Assembly (NCBI GenBank): GCA_010909725.1
Contig: JAACMV010000030.1
Location: 186,001-250,000, forward strand
From: Picochlorum sp. 'celeri'
Lineage: Eukaryota > Chlorophyta > Trebouxiophyceae
Length of the DNA: 64,000 nucleotides
Direction: 5' to 3'
In this document: piece by piece, positions 29,405 through 41,404 of the stretch
Layout: every line of letters starts with the position of its first letter
Numbering within the stretch: position 1 is the first letter of the stretch
The notes under the pieces: generated by a model
Seen by the model: only the letters and a program-made list of their open reading frames with translations
Databases searched by the model: none
What the model was told of the DNA's origin: nothing
Made by a program: the position numbers and the translations under genes

Positions 29405-29411
29405 TGTTTTT

Positions 29412-30532
29412 CTATGCATGTATAGACCATGGATCTGCCTTCATCTCTGCTACATCTGTATAAAAATTTCTTCTCATGGGATCAACATCAACCAACCAGG
29501 ACACATCTTTCCCTATTCCACTGTGTCCTATTTCTTCTTCTTTCGAAGTATGTAAGATTGCTTTTTCAATCTGAATGGCTGTTAGGACAGGCCATTTTGC
29601 ACGAGGTTCTAGTTCGTGTATCTCACCACACATGGTGAGTTCATCGCAAAGCATGTTGAGCACCCGAGTCTTCTTCTCCTCTTCCTGACTCGCGGAGCAC
29701 TCTCGAACGTGCTGACCCAAGCACCCTAACAGCCACCTATGATAAAACCATCCACTTTGATCCAGAGGATCCGTGTAGCAGGCTTGTCGAACAAATTGGA
29801 ATTCTTCCTCCAGTGTGTCCAGGGGAATATCATGCACCGCTTTGGATGACAAGTTCCCAACGCTCTTCTCAATCTCATCCTGCTCCTTACCTTGCAGCGG
29901 TAAAAGCGTACTTCTATGATGCCATGCAGAGTAATTTGAAAAGTTCTGTTCAATCTTTTTCCGAGAGTACTCTAGTTCTCGGGAAACAGGGAGTCCCATG
30001 TGCTTTGAAATACATCGCCTGTATCCCCATCCGTGGAAATTCCTATCATCAGCATCCAGCAACTTCTCCACAAGATCCAACTCATGCTCCAACGAACAAA
30101 ACCCACTGGACACAACCCATCGCCTATGATGAAACGTAGCATATGACTTTGGGTTCTTGAACAATGCTCTTTCCGTCACAACCAGTTCCTCCTTCACCGC
30201 AGCCACAGCCTCATCACCACCTTTATCAATAATAGATTCTAAATACTCTCTCCTATAGTTCCATACAGTATACATTTCAGGATTCATCTGCAAGAGCTTG
30301 GAAGACATGTTCAAATTCTCTACAGTGAATTGTCTCTGCTGCCTTGCCTCCAACACACGGCGACACAGTTCTCCAAACAACTCTGCCTGTACAAGTATAG
30401 TATTGTTGGCCCTGTAAGGTTCCTCGTATACATATATGCAAACGTTCCTCCAGTACGCACCTTTTTCTCTGCTGCCTTGACTTTCTCAGGGTTCTGAGGA
30501 CCCACATCCTTCACCCGTGGCCTTCCATGCAT
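29412..30532 (-). CDS. Rab geranylgeranyltransferase alpha subunit
   Basis: Exon 1 30532-30461 (MHGRPRVKDVGP...), 74-bp intron (GTGCGT...ACAG), exon 2 30386-29412; 348 residues. The N-terminus MHGRxxVK and five PFTA repeats (MYTVWNYRREYL, SYATFHHRRWVV, FHGWGYRRCI, YSAWHHRSTL, SGWFYHRWLL) are diagnostic. With a beta subunit and REP it adds geranylgeranyl groups to Rab GTPases. Its stop is 7 bp from the stop of the convergent SLX9-like gene. Confidence 0.93.
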
Positions 30533-30773
30533 GATTACAATCTTTTCAGATATTTCTTCATAAATGTGTTGTATCCTGTGCGCCACATCTCTCTCTGATT
30601 AGCATGTTGATGAGAATTCCCACCCAGACTGATCTTACACTCATTGCTCATTTGTTGCATTAGATGTCTGCCGATCGCATCGCCAGGGATTTGTGGAATT
30701 ATATTTTAAATTTAAGCATTAAGAGCGTGCTGAACATTGTATTATTACCGTGTTGTGTTGTTAAGACCGCAGG

Positions 30774-33337
30774 ATGTCGGGTCCTTTGATAGGTGGTGGT
30801 ACGTCACTCCTGATCCATTCATTTGGAGACTTGATTGGACCTTTTGAATATAGACTATATAGTTTTGGGCTGCATTAGTCTCATGTGTGGTTTTCATGGT
30901 TGACGGGAGGGATATCGAGGGATTGGTTTTCTTGCTTTTTCTTCTGTGCAACGGAACGACCTGGGTATATCGTGATCGATTCATGGTGTACTGACGTTCA
31001 TGAAATATATTTCTTGCAGATGAGGTGAATGCAATTGTGCTGGATGTGGGAACATACCAGGTGAAGGCTGGGTATGCTGGAGAAGATGCACCAAAGTTTA
31101 TTTGTCCATCTGTACGTCTGGTATTGTTGTACTCTTTTGGCATTGCCATAGGTTTATCCCAATGTGTCTAATCAATATGCGCATCGTACAGGTTGTTGGT
31201 GTGGGTGGTGAGTCTCTTGCTGCAGCAAAGAAGGGTTCAGACAGTGCTGCAATGGAAACGGATGAGCGTATGATTCGAGCTGGAGTGAATGCGCTAGAAG
31301 TGCCACGAGATGATATGGAAGTAGTTTCACCTTTTAAAGATGGTCTTTTGGACGATTGGGATGCGGTAGAGGCGCTCTGGGACCACATGCTCAAGTACGG
31401 GGTGTCTTTGGGTCTGCACATGTTGTCTTGATATATATGGATTCCGATTGACGATGCGATGTGTGTATGCAGGGATCAAATGAGACTGACAACGGATGAG
31501 CATCCTATGATGCTTGCAGAGCCATCACAGAATGAGAAGGCTGTGAGGGAGAAGATGGTGGAGATTATGTTTGAAAAGTATAATGTTCCAGGTGAGTATA
31601 TATATTGGAACTACTACTACTACTACTGGTATGTGTAAATATATAATACGAATGGTGTATCATGTGGCTTATATAATGTGTGCAGCCGTCTTTGTTGCCA
31701 AAAATGCTGTACTAAGTTCATTCGCAATTGGAAGGCAAACCTCTCTGGTGATTGATTCTGGACACGAGTCCACCGTTGGTGCGTGATTTTACAAGTATAC
31801 TAGTATACACACATGGTTGTATATGGATACGGGGTATCCACGTACTAAATGAGGAGCTTCTCAATGGCAAGCTTGAGCTGCTGAATCTGGTTCTTCAGCT
31901 GGCTTCCTTCATTTGTGGTGATGCTTGCTGCAATCACTGGTCTTGTGACTCCACAAGCACGACCAAGCGCAGCTTTGGATGGAACGAACACATATGGAAC
32001 GTTCTTGTCCTCAGCAAGCAGGGGCAGATGAAGGAGAATCTCAATTGGCTCTGTGTCAGCAGCCATGATGACAACTTCACTGATTCCTCTGTTGAGAGTC
32101 TTTGTCGCTGCACAATATATCGAAGGTTAGCAGCAGAACAACCAGATTCGGATGCTATTTGAGAACGTACCTTCGTTTGCTCCCTTCTTGATTTGCTTAT
32201 AGTTGGTGGCTTGTTGAACAAGATCCAGCAACGTGTTTGTCAGCTGCATGTATTGAATATATAAATAGTTATGGGTTGATTTGGGGGTCGAGGAATGCAT
32301 ATGGGAAGATGAGGTTTCCTTCGACGCATGGCATGCACATCGTACCTGAGCATCTGCGAGGGGGTATGCCTTGGGGTTCACAGCCTCACTCATTTTTCTT
32401 AGATCCTTGACCGATCACTACCCTTGTCGATAGAATTAGTCTGTTTTGTGTCGTATGGGTCTGGGAGGGGGGAATTCGACACTTGTGTGTTGCCGCAGAT
32501 GGACTGTGGACAGAGTAATTCGTTAGTGCCTGACCATGGAGTACATGTTCTGTTGCAGTATCCGCTGTTCATGATGGTTACGTGCTGAAAAAGTCTATTA
32601 TCAAGACTCCTATCGCTGGTCACTTCCTTACGAAATGCATGCAGCATACAATCGAAGAGAAGGGGATTGCTGTGAAACCGAGATACTCTTTTAAACGGTT
32701 GGATACCGCTGGAGCTGCTCCAACAGTGGAAGATATAGACTGCTCGCGCATTACAGACAGTTTTAAGGCATACCATATTGACGCTATTTGTCAGGATGCA
32801 AAGCATGCGGTGTGTCGCCAGCTCTCTGATACTCCATTTAGCCCAGAGGAGAATGCAAACATTCCAAACGTGACCTACGAGCTTCCAGATGGTCAAGAAA
32901 TTCACATTGGGCCTCAGCGTTTCTCTATCCCAGAGTTATTATTCAACCCCTCTCTTGCAAATGGGTTTGGTAGTGTTGGTGAGGAAATCTTGAAAACTCC
33001 TGATGTAGAGAACAAGGGACTTTCCCAATTGGTGACAGAGTGCATAGGAAAGTGTGACATTGATGTGAGACGAGAACTGTACAATGGTATTTTGCTTACA
33101 GGAGGTACTTCCCTCTTTGCTTCTCTTCAGAAACGTTTAGAGGATGAGGTGACAAATTTGGCTCCATCCATGATGAAGGTTCGCGTCATATCACCAAGTA
33201 ATGCCATTGAGAAGAGGTATTCTACTTGGATTGGTGGGTCAATCTTGGCGTCCCTTGGAACCTTCCAGCAAATGTGGATGTCCAAATCTGAATATAAAGA
33301 ATATGGTGCAGGGTTAATTCACAAAAAAGCTCCCTAA
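30774..33337 (+). CDS. Actin-related protein 4 (nuclear ARP, chromatin remodelling subunit)
   Basis: Six exons: 30774-30798, 31020-31111, 31192-31394, 31473-31591, 31686-31778, 32559-33337; 436 residues. N-terminus [28 protein letters not shown], the middle LVIDSGHES, and the tail [29 protein letters not shown] match ARP4 (BAF53). ARP4 is a subunit of INO80, SWR1 and NuA4-type complexes. Introns are 221, 80, 78, 94 and 780 bp. The fifth is large because it contains the complete SNU13 gene on the opposite strand. Confidence 0.93.
31845..32393 (-). CDS. 15.5K/SNU13 snRNP and snoRNP protein, nested in ARP4 intron 5
   Basis: Three exons, 32393-32346, 32243-32171, 32107-31845, spliced to 127 residues (introns 102 and 63 bp). 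[20 protein letters not shown]-type helix, [13 protein letters not shown], and [17 protein letters not shown]...[14 protein letters not shown] make it an unmistakable L7Ae-family SNU13, which binds kink-turns in U4 snRNA and box C/D snoRNAs. It lies wholly within the ARP4 intron, antisense, leaving 66 bp to the upstream ARP4 exon and 165 bp on the promoter side. Its promoter must therefore lie within ARP4 sequence. Confidence 0.95.
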
Positions 33338-33349
33338 ATATACATGTAA

Positions 33350-34330
33350 TCACCATTCTATGATGGATCTGTCCCAGGCAAAGAAATGCCCATTCTCATC
33401 AAGGGTACAACTCTCAATGATCTCTAAAAGCTGCTGCACTCCACGTTCGCGTGAAAACAGCTTTCCATCGGGAACATTACGATGCCAAGGTTTCGATAAA
33501 TCTGTATCACACGTCCCAGGGTGCAGCAGAATAGCTGCGACGTTGTGGCCTCTCCTTGCCAGTTCAAGAGAGAGACATTTTGTCAATTGATTTAATGCTG
33601 TCTTCGAAGACCGATACGAGTACCAACCCCCAAGTCTATTGTCACTTATACTAGATACTCTTGCAGACATATTTGCTATAATTGCTGGCCGCCCTGAATC
33701 TTTGCCGCCCTCTATCAACAAGGGTAGAAATGCTTGGCATGTAAGAATCGGCCCGACTGCATTTGTTTCAAAGGATCTCATCAAATTACGCCGATTCATT
33801 CTCGTATAACTCGTCTCTGGTTTCATTGAATCGTCATGCAAGATTGCTGAGCAGTTTATGAGGCGATCAAGCTTTCCATATCGTGACGAGACATGTTCAA
33901 ACGCTCTCTGAATATCCTCATCACGTGTTGTGTCCAGGCAGACAATATCCAGTCTGTCACCATACAGTGATTTCAATTCTCTCAATCCCTCAGCTTTCGA
34001 AGGATTTCTACAAGATGCTATTACAGTCGAGTTGTCATATCGATTGAGAATTTGACTCGCATATTCTAATCCCAAACCTGAAGAAGAGGACAACAGGAAT
34101 ATGAGGCCAGGATTGTCCCACCAAAGTAGCATGCACCGTTGAGAACAGCGTCATAATGCCATAAAATAATCGTTATAATTAACATTAGTACCTCTACTAG
34201 CGCCCTGAATGAGCCATCTCGTTGGTTCTGCCGAAGAAGAAGCAGACGACGCATTCGCCCTATGCAACTGCAAACGCTTGCCTGCGATTGGCAGTCTATT
34301 GTATCCGAATGTCGACCAGAGTAATCTCAT
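33350..34330 (-). CDS. Short-chain dehydrogenase/reductase, organelle-targeted
   Basis: Exon 1 34330-34192 and exon 2 34077-33350 (114-bp intron), 288 residues. Exon 1 gives a basic, acid-poor leader and the start of the Rossmann glycine motif, which is split by the intron: GAS-RG|LGLEYA. Also INCSAIL (NNAG position), catalytic Ser region, YSYRSSKTAL (YxxxK) and HPGTCDT. Classical SDR, closest in pattern to the C-factor/sniffer group. Substrate unknown. Stop lies 12 bp from the stop of convergent ARP4. Confidence 0.88.
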
Positions 34331-34488
34331 GATTAAAAAAAAGTATAGACAAACTTTTACAAGAGAAAAAGATTAGGGTAAGTCAATTACACAGGTAGAG
34401 AAAGGTTCTCACTTGGATGCCTGTCCTCTTGTTCAGTTGAGTTTTCATCACGATGACATGATCGGTCGCCAGCTGGTAGACTTGGTAC

Positions 34489-35127
34489 TTACTTTTCCAT
34501 GCTTGCTTGAGCTGGGGCTTGTGTTGTCTGAATTCCCCAGTCAAAGTCCTGTGGCTGGATCTTCTCAGCAGCCCAGTCCTGTCCACGTGCGATCAATTCC
34601 ATATAATCTTGGATGATAGCCATCTGGCCCACGTAAGGGATGGTGTTCGTGGTGCAATCTGGGTTGCAGAAATTTCCGCCAGAACCACAGTTGGCGAGGC
34701 ACCCTGGTGATACTGGGAGGTTGTACTTGTCGCGAATGGCCTTTCTTGTTGGACCTGCAACCACTCCGCAGAGGCAGATGAGGGAATACAACGTGTACTT
34801 CAGGCAATGATCCACCTGTCTTCCTCCATGCACTTTTTCGGCAATTTCTCCGTAGAGCATGCCATTACCGCAAAAGCCAACCAAGCCTGCATATGATGAT
34901 GTAGCGGTCAGTGTCGAGGCAGCTCCGGTCGAGGGGGGTAGGTAACGGCTCGGCGACTTCCGTCCGACACTCGGAGCACGCAAGCGCAACAAACCATATC
35001 TCGTCGGGCAAGGAAACTTTTGGAAAAAAAATTAATAAAAATCTCAAGTTAAACAAAGGTGAAACGCACATACGACAGGATCGTCGAGGCAGCCAATAAA
35101 CTCGTGGTTCCAGTTTCCAGTACTCAT
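34489..35127 (-). CDS. PLAC8/cysteine-rich membrane-type protein
   Basis: Exon 1 35127-35070 and exon 2 34886-34489, 183-bp intron (GTGCGT...GCAG), 151 residues. Spliced N-terminus WNHEFIGCLDDPVVC|LVGFCGNGMLYGEIAEKV is the PLAC8 signature, followed by a hydrophobic Cys segment, RKAIRDKYNLP, a Cys-rich stretch and YMELIARG. Plant members (FW2.2, PCR) sit in the plasma membrane and influence cell size or metal flux; which applies is unknown. Confidence 0.88.
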
Positions 35128-35500
35128 AGTGAGCGTAAATCAAGCGTATTTACAGGGATGTTGACAAAGCAAAAATCTTTAGATTTATGAATTCCTGTCG
35201 ATTGGTGTGCAAAGCAATGTTCGTGATGATACGCCAAGGTTTCAGATTCACCCGAGATCTTTCTGCCACGTCATCCACAGAAGAGAAATAGCATGATGCT
35301 AGATCCCTGTCCAACAACGTGCCCGATCGATGCCACTTGTTGTTGATCAAGACACCCAATCAATCCAAAACAGTCCATGAATGTATTACATATCTATGAT
35401 TGATTTGATCTCAACAGTATACTTCTTCATGAAGACATACCACTGGATGACGCCTTGCTCTACGACATAACCTGTAGAGAGACAGCATGCTCATGGCACA
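35128..35500. other. Intergenic; possible unresolved small exons on the minus strand
   Basis: Two coding-like fragments: a mitochondrial-leader-like start MSMLSLYRLCRRARRHP at ~35486 with a following GTATGT donor, and an open frame 35359-35150. An alternative frame over ~35475-35390 reads QWYVFMKKYTVEI before a stop. None gives a family match; not annotated as a gene. Confidence 0.3.
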
Positions 35501-36412
35501 TTATTGTTTCTGCTTGATACACTCTAGCAATTCACCACTGGCATGCATCTCCTCAATAATGTCAGCTCCACCCACAAATTCACCATCGACATAGACCTGA
35601 GGAATAGTAGGCCATTGGCTGTATTCTTTGATTGCTTCGCGAAGTCCAGGATTGTAGACTTCATCAAGGACATTGACAACCTCAAAGTCTTGCCCAGAAA
35701 TTTCCGTGAGCATGGTCAAGACTTTGTAAGAGAATCCACAGGCAGGCTCATAACGAGTTCCCTTGACGAACGCAACCACACGATTGGTTTTGACCACCTG
35801 ATCAATCAAGTCATCAATGGAGCATGTCAAATCTTCCAGTCCCTTGCCAGGAGTAAGCTTGATCTCTGGCTTGGCCATTCTACGGCGCCGTTGTTGCCAC
35901 ATTTTCTCTCCAGGAGCATTTCCTGGAGGAATAGATCCAGTGTCTTCGACCGCACTTTCGATCCATGCCTTCCAAGCCTCTGTAAGCTCTTCCTTGCCAG
36001 CACCAGGCATCTCTCCAACCTTGACAGAAGAAACCATATCTGGGCCCAGCGCCTCGATATGCGTCTGAATACTAACTGCAACCTTGCGTGAAATTCCGAT
36101 GTATTGCAAAGAATCGTCTTTGTCGTATACAGCGTAGACACCGGGCTCCAATGTAATGTCAGCAGATATCTGCTGTTTGTCTGCAGTCAACACTGCAACT
36201 TTGTCACACTCTCCAAGCGTGGCAGAAGCCACAATGGAGCTGAGACGTGAACCTTTTCTTGCAATAGTTTGGACCATTGGCTTGCAATGTGGTACCTTTG
36301 GTGCTCCCATTCTGGCGTACAGGGCAAGGCTTCTCTTGCCTCCTACAGTGCCAGGGTGCATTCTGGTCCCCATGCAGGACGCATTCTTCCATTGGCAATG
36401 CAACATTGACAT
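35501..36412 (-). CDS. Plastid monothiol glutaredoxin fused to GIY-YIG-like domain (GRXS16 type)
   Basis: 303 residues. Transit-peptide-like N-terminus (~1-60), a GIY-YIG-like fold (GVYAVYD...LQYIGISR, ~90-180), then a CGFS glutaredoxin (FVKGTRYEPACGFSYKV, WPTIPQVYVDGEFVGGADI). The CGFS cysteine and the TIP/GG glutathione-binding motifs are intact, as required for [2Fe-2S] cluster binding. The domain order is that of the plant plastid protein GRXS16. Confidence 0.93.
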   Translation of the reverse strand: MSMLHCQWKNASCMGTRMHPGTVGGKRSLALYARMGAPKVPHCKPMVQTIARKGSRLSSIVASATLGECDKVAVLTADKQQISADITLEPGVYAVYDKDDSLQYIGISRKVAVSIQTHIEALGPDMVSSVKVGEMPGAGKEELTEAWKAWIESAVEDTGSIPPGNAPGEKMWQQRRRRMAKPEIKLTPGKGLEDLTCSIDDLIDQVVKTNRVVAFVKGTRYEPACGFSYKVLTMLTEISGQDFEVVNVLDEVYNPGLREAIKEYSQWPTIPQVYVDGEFVGGADIIEEMHASGELLECIKQKQ

Positions 36413-36750
36413 TGTTATGAGCTATAAGTCTCTATGAATATCTACTGTTGCTGGATGGCGATATTTTCGTTTCTCTTCCGTCGGTCTCGTCACACAGGTA
36501 TGGCACGTGCCCACAGGTGGTTCGATTATGAGCGAAATATGCGTGATTTAATACTCTTAAGAATCCAATATATATTTGAAATGCATCAAAACCGCACAAT
36601 GAGCCTGCATCGATGGCATTGTGCCATGCACGTTTTGATCCCGTGATGGCCATGGGCTCTTTCATTTCCTTCATCCCAGTCGAAACCTGGGGTCATATTC
36701 CATGAGCAGGCCAGCCGAGTCCTCAGTTGAAGATAAAATATGAAGAATTA
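36413..36750. other. Divergent intergenic region (GRXS16 / UBP)
   Basis: 338 bp with open frames on both strands but none supported. Presumably two promoters. Confidence 0.45.
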
Positions 36751-37908
36751 ATGGGGCAAGGGTCGAGTAAGCCTTCTGAGGAGGTTTTGAGGGACCTGCC
36801 AGACTCAGAGCGTTACTTTGGGTTCGAAAACTTTGGCAATACGTGCTACTGTAATAGCGTTCTTCAGTCCCTTTACTTTTGTAAATCTTTTAGAAACAGA
36901 GTACTGGAGTATAAGCAGGATATAGCTAATGGAACTCGCAGCCCTGAAGAGCAGGAGACGATTTTGAGTTGCCTTGCGGACCTTTTCGAGTTGGTACGTC
37001 ACTCTCAAGGGTTTCAAAGGGATTGTTTTAATAGTTTCATGCCCTATGGACAATACTGTGTCATGTAGGTGGCGAGAAATAAGAAGAAAAGTGGGTCTAT
37101 TGCTCCCAGAAAGTTTGTTGGTAAAGTCAAGTCTGAAAATGAGTTGTTCAGGTCGTTTGCACATCAGGATGCTCACGAATTCCTCAGTTACTTATTGAAT
37201 GATATAGCAGAAACTCTTTCATCTGCGAACAAAGCCCATGGAGAGGACGTCGGATCAGATGCGGCCCCCCAAACTTGGGTAGATGAACTATTCCGAGGAA
37301 AGCTTGTGACAGAGACAAAGTGCCTCTGGTGTGAGAATGTGACGAAACGGGAGGAGCCGTTTTATGATTTATCATTGGAGATTGAGAAGAATTGTTCTTT
37401 AACGGCGTGCTTACAGCGCTTCTCATCTGCAGAGACGTTGCGAGATGATGAGAAATTTTTCTGTGATAGGTGTGGCAGGAAGCAAGAAGCTGTGAAGCGA
37501 ATGAGGATAGGTAACACACCTCGCGTACTCTGTTGTCACTTTAAGAGGTTTAAATATGTTGAAAGTGTGGGTCAGATGCGAAAACTGACCCATCGGGTTG
37601 TCTTTCCATTTGATTTGAAACTTCGAAACACGACAGATACATGCCCAGACACAGATGCAAGGTTTTCCCTGTTTGCTGTCGTCGTGCATATGGGTGCCCA
37701 TATGAATCATGGGCATTATGTAGCTTTAATAAAAAGTCATGATCAATGGCTCTGCTTCGATGATGACCAGGTCATGGCAGTCACTGAAGCACAGGTTCGC
37801 AGTACATTTGGCCACCCACAGGACCCCATCATGCGACCGAATGGGAGCATGACTGGCTCCATGGATCATGGATACATTTTATTCTATGAGATGGTGTCAG
37901 ATGATTGA
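36751..37908 (+). CDS. Ubiquitin-specific protease, plant UBP3/4 (USP12/46) type
   Basis: Exons 36751-36993 and 37069-37908, 75-bp intron (GTACGT...GTAG), 360 residues. Start MGQGSSK (possible N-myristoylation, as in plant UBP3). Catalytic Cys in NFGNTCYCNS, His in MNHGHYVAL, CxxC zinc pairs (CLWCENV and CDRCGRK), end YILFYEMV. Without splicing the frame ends in the intron, giving a false break between the Cys and His boxes. Confidence 0.95.
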
Positions 37909-37954
37909 CCATTCTTCGTGGCGTTGATATTTTATATATTTACATATTTACCCT

Positions 37955-38491
37955 TTAATAGCAAGCGGCACTTGGACGAGATGCCTTGTATGTGGTCTTG
38001 TAGACACGGCTACTTGGGCGAACCATTCTTCTTGGAACTGGGAAGCTGATCTTTGAATCGTGGAACTGGGTGATGTTTGGTCTCTTGCAATCAGCTGCCT
38101 TGACGGTGGCCGTCTTAATGATGGAGATGGCACTATGTCTAGCACGGTGTCTACTTCCCATTTCCTGGTACATTTGTTCTACAGCGCCGTTAAGTGTGGT
38201 ATCTCTGTACTCCTTGTATGCATTATGCACTCCGGTACGAGAGTTATATCTAACCCAGATGCCATAATTCTTAATGGTGGTTGGGTTCTTCTCGAAAATT
38301 TCGTTCACTGCGAGAATCTGACCGTTAGCCTTCTTCACACGACGAAGCTTTCTCAAAAAGTACCAGAACTTGGACTTGGCCTTGACCTCGTCCCTAGCCC
38401 ACATCTTCATTCTGTAAATCTGAGGGTTTGGATCCTTCTCAGTTGGGACGTGACGTCCAACAATCTGGAACTGACGGTACAAGAACTGCAT
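37955..38491 (-). CDS. Ribosomal protein eL20 (L18a)
   Basis: 178 residues from ATG 38491, the same length as plant eL20. [55 protein letters not shown], and KTTYKASRP are family-specific. The bases at the start (TTGATGCAG) also look like a splice acceptor, so an upstream mini-exon replacing the first two residues cannot be excluded. Confidence 0.95.
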   Translation of the reverse strand: MQFLYRQFQIVGRHVPTEKDPNPQIYRMKMWARDEVKAKSKFWYFLRKLRRVKKANGQILAVNEIFEKNPTTIKNYGIWVRYNSRTGVHNAYKEYRDTTLNGAVEQMYQEMGSRHRARHSAISIIKTATVKAADCKRPNITQFHDSKISFPVPRRMVRPSSRVYKTTYKASRPSAACY

Positions 38492-39271
38492 CAACGAAAG
38501 AACAATATAACGGTGTTAGCATTGCACATGTATTCTTCTTCTACAAGATCAATGCTCAGATGAGAGGGGGGAGGAAGGGTTCCTCGCAACCATGGCCATG
38601 GCCATGTCTGCTGCCGATGCACCCGTGACCATCCATGCCCATCCATGCCATTACTATGATAAAATTCAAAAAGAATTTATTCTCATATCCAAACGAGCAT
38701 GCCATTCCCTGAGGAAGGCAGTCTGTTCGATGACAAGGTTCCTCGTCGGCGGACAAAGATACAGCGCTGCGGTCGCCTTTCCCCCCTCACAGCGTTGAAT
38801 AACAATCGACGTATAGAATAATCCAATATTTCTACGCCCGATGTAGTATTCGACGCTGAAAGCACCCAATATAGAGTTGCACTCTATATCTCAGCGGCGG
38901 CCAGTCCGAAGAGACCAGTCCACGCTTCTCTATTCATCCGTACCTTGACCATCTTGTCAAATAGAATAATATATAGACTAATATAATATATTAATGGCCA
39001 GGCTGGCTGTTGTTTGTGAAACCTCTACTCCAGAGGGTGTTCTATGCGGCCGGCAAATTGCGACTCGCAATGTAATGTATACCCTTCCCATCCATGGGAG
39101 CATTTGACCGATGATAAGCATGTAGCCCACTCGCACCGAGCGAACGAGTCATCTTTTGACAAAGAAGAGGGCAGATAATATTCCAAAAACTATATTTATC
39201 TTTACAGATACCTACTGTATCAAATACTGGCGCATATTAGACGGAATACTGCTACAGGAAAAGAATAGACA
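38492..39271. other. Divergent intergenic region (eL20 / U2AF35)
   Basis: 780 bp. Contains a GGCCATGGCCATGG run near 38592 and AT-rich segments near 38960-39000 and 39180-39220. No gene or RNA recognised. Confidence 0.45.
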
Positions 39272-40221
39272 ATGGCTCAGCATCTTGCTACCATTTTCGG
39301 TACCGAAAAGGATAGGGTGAACTGCCCTTTCTATTTTAAAATAGGGTATGTGGATTATAAAGTATATTTATACTGTTGTTGGTGTCCTTTCTCGTGTGTA
39401 TGCTGTTTTCCAACTCTTGTCTTTCTTGTACTCATTTCCTATTCATTGTTTGCAGGGCATGTCGTCACGGAGATCGATGTTCTAGAATACACAATAAACC
39501 TACAATTAGTCCGACCATTTTACTGCACAACCTGTACATGAATCCAGTGTTGAATGCTCCTCTTGGGCCGGATGGACTGCCCATTCCTGTGGATCCCCAA
39601 AAGGTTCAGCAGTTTTTTGAAGACTTTTACGAGGATGTATTTCTTGAGCTTAACAAGTATGGTCGGGTGGAGCACGTCTGTATCTGCGATAATTTAGCTG
39701 ATCACATGGTTGGGAATGTGTATGTCAAGTACAGGGATGAGGAAGCTGCAGCAAAGGCGCTCAAGGGCTTGCAAGGACGATTCTACGCAGGGAAGCCGAT
39801 TCAGGTCGAATTTTCACCCGTGACAGATTTTAGAGAATCTACATGCAGGCAGTATGAAGAAGGAACATGTACAAGGGGAGGGTATTGTAATTTTATGCAT
39901 GTGAGACCAGTTTCCAAAGAGCTTCGAAAGCAATGTTTCGGTCGCTATGGCGATGGAACGACTGGTTCGACGCAATTTCATGTTGGAGCGCCATCTCGAG
40001 GAGGAGGCAGGAGATATGATGATCATAGACGGAGCTATGGGCGTCGGTATGATGATCGCCGAGGATACAATAGTAGATCATACGATAGAAGAGACAGGCG
40101 GGATAGATATGACGATAGGCGTGGAAGAAGAGATAGATATGACGATGACAGGCATCGCCGACGCGACGACTCGGCAGAGAGACGAGCTCGAATTGCTCAA
40201 TGGAATGCAGAGGCTCGATAA
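39272..40221 (+). CDS. U2 snRNP auxiliary factor small subunit (U2AF35)
   Basis: Exons 39272-39345 and 39456-40221, 110-bp intron (GTATGT...GCAG), 279 residues. [21 protein letters not shown] and the first CCCH finger, whose C-x8-C-x5-C-x3-H is split by the intron; UHM domain (~45-145); second finger [19 protein letters not shown]; Arg/Asp/Tyr-rich tail. Recognises the 3' splice-site AG, consistent with the strict CAG acceptors in this window. Confidence 0.95.
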
Positions 40222-40244
40222 TAATAATAATCCCATAATAACAA

Positions 40245-41393
40245 TCAATGGAGTTGTGTCCATGACCACCATAATATTGTAAATATTCCTGTTTCCAAAG
40301 CTATTCTCCCAATAGTGTTTCGAACATCATCTGGTGATGGTTTCCTAGAGCCAGCCAAATCTCTAAACCTAAGGTTTCCTGAATCATGTGTCAGTGCATA
40401 ACAAACTCCACGCATGTGACCCTTCCCAAGCACACCCACAACACGCTTCGTTCCATTCACGGCCTTTGATCGCTTCAAACTCCAAGCTAAATACAAATCT
40501 CGTTCGAACACAAGCGCTTCTGCAACCTCAGGAAAGGCATCGGCAAGGGCATACAGCATGGCATTGACTGCATCATCATCCTTCCTAATCTCCTCTAATT
40601 TCTTCACATCTACTAGACTGCTATTTGAATACTGAAACCCTACAATGACAAGTTTCAAAAAATTGATCTTCTGTCTCAGTGAAAGACTTTCCCACGCCCT
40701 CTTGAGAGTCACTTCAATCGGCCTATCACCCAACACAACTTGCGCATCAATCGCCTCCGCCGCCCTCCTCGCTGCAACAAACTCCATACCAGCCTCAACA
40801 TCCAACCTATGTGCCATTCTTGAAGCCACTTGGCTCAACAACAGACGCAACAGAAGTGCACTTTGACCTCCAAGCGCTACAGACCTCTGAAACGTCTCAA
40901 TCATATTCTCACCAGTCATATCCAACAAATTCTTCCCAGAATTATCTAATTTCTTAATCGCAGTAGCCTCATACATCACTGATGATCTACTCTTACACAA
41001 CTCCACCACAACATTCTCTGGTTGTATGGCAGATATCACCCTTTCTACTTCAGCTGCTGCTTGAACGGACACATGCGCCGTCCCTAACACAAACACAATC
41101 TCAGGCTCTCTATATCCATCAGTTCTCCGCTCTACGTAGTCATCAGGCCTCGGTATCGCCATTAACGTCCCTGGACACATTTGAAAGAGGAATTATAGTT
41201 GGGTCAATGCTTCACCACAGTCGGCTCCATTCGTACCTTCATCGGATAAATCCTTCAATTCTGGATATTCTGATTCAATAATTGCTCGAGAACGCTGTTG
41301 TAGTATCCGTCTGTGGTCATAATCCTTCGGAGGACGAATGACCTTTCGTGGTTCTGCCACAGCTGCCACTACCACAGCCTTTAAAGAATTCAT
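40245..41393 (-). CDS. TraB-domain protein, organelle outer-membrane type
   Basis: Exons 41393-41237 and 41170-40245, 66-bp intron, 360 residues. LGTAHVSVQAAAEVERVI, the middle VLGDRPIEVTLKRAW, and VVGVLGKGHMRGV are TraB/PrgY family motifs; the C-terminus has a hydrophobic GIFTILWWSW segment that could anchor in membrane. Plant relatives are on the mitochondrial outer membrane. Its ATG lies only 11 bp after the stop codon of the upstream same-strand SDR gene. Confidence 0.88.
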
Positions 41394-41404
41394 TTTACAA
41401 ATAT

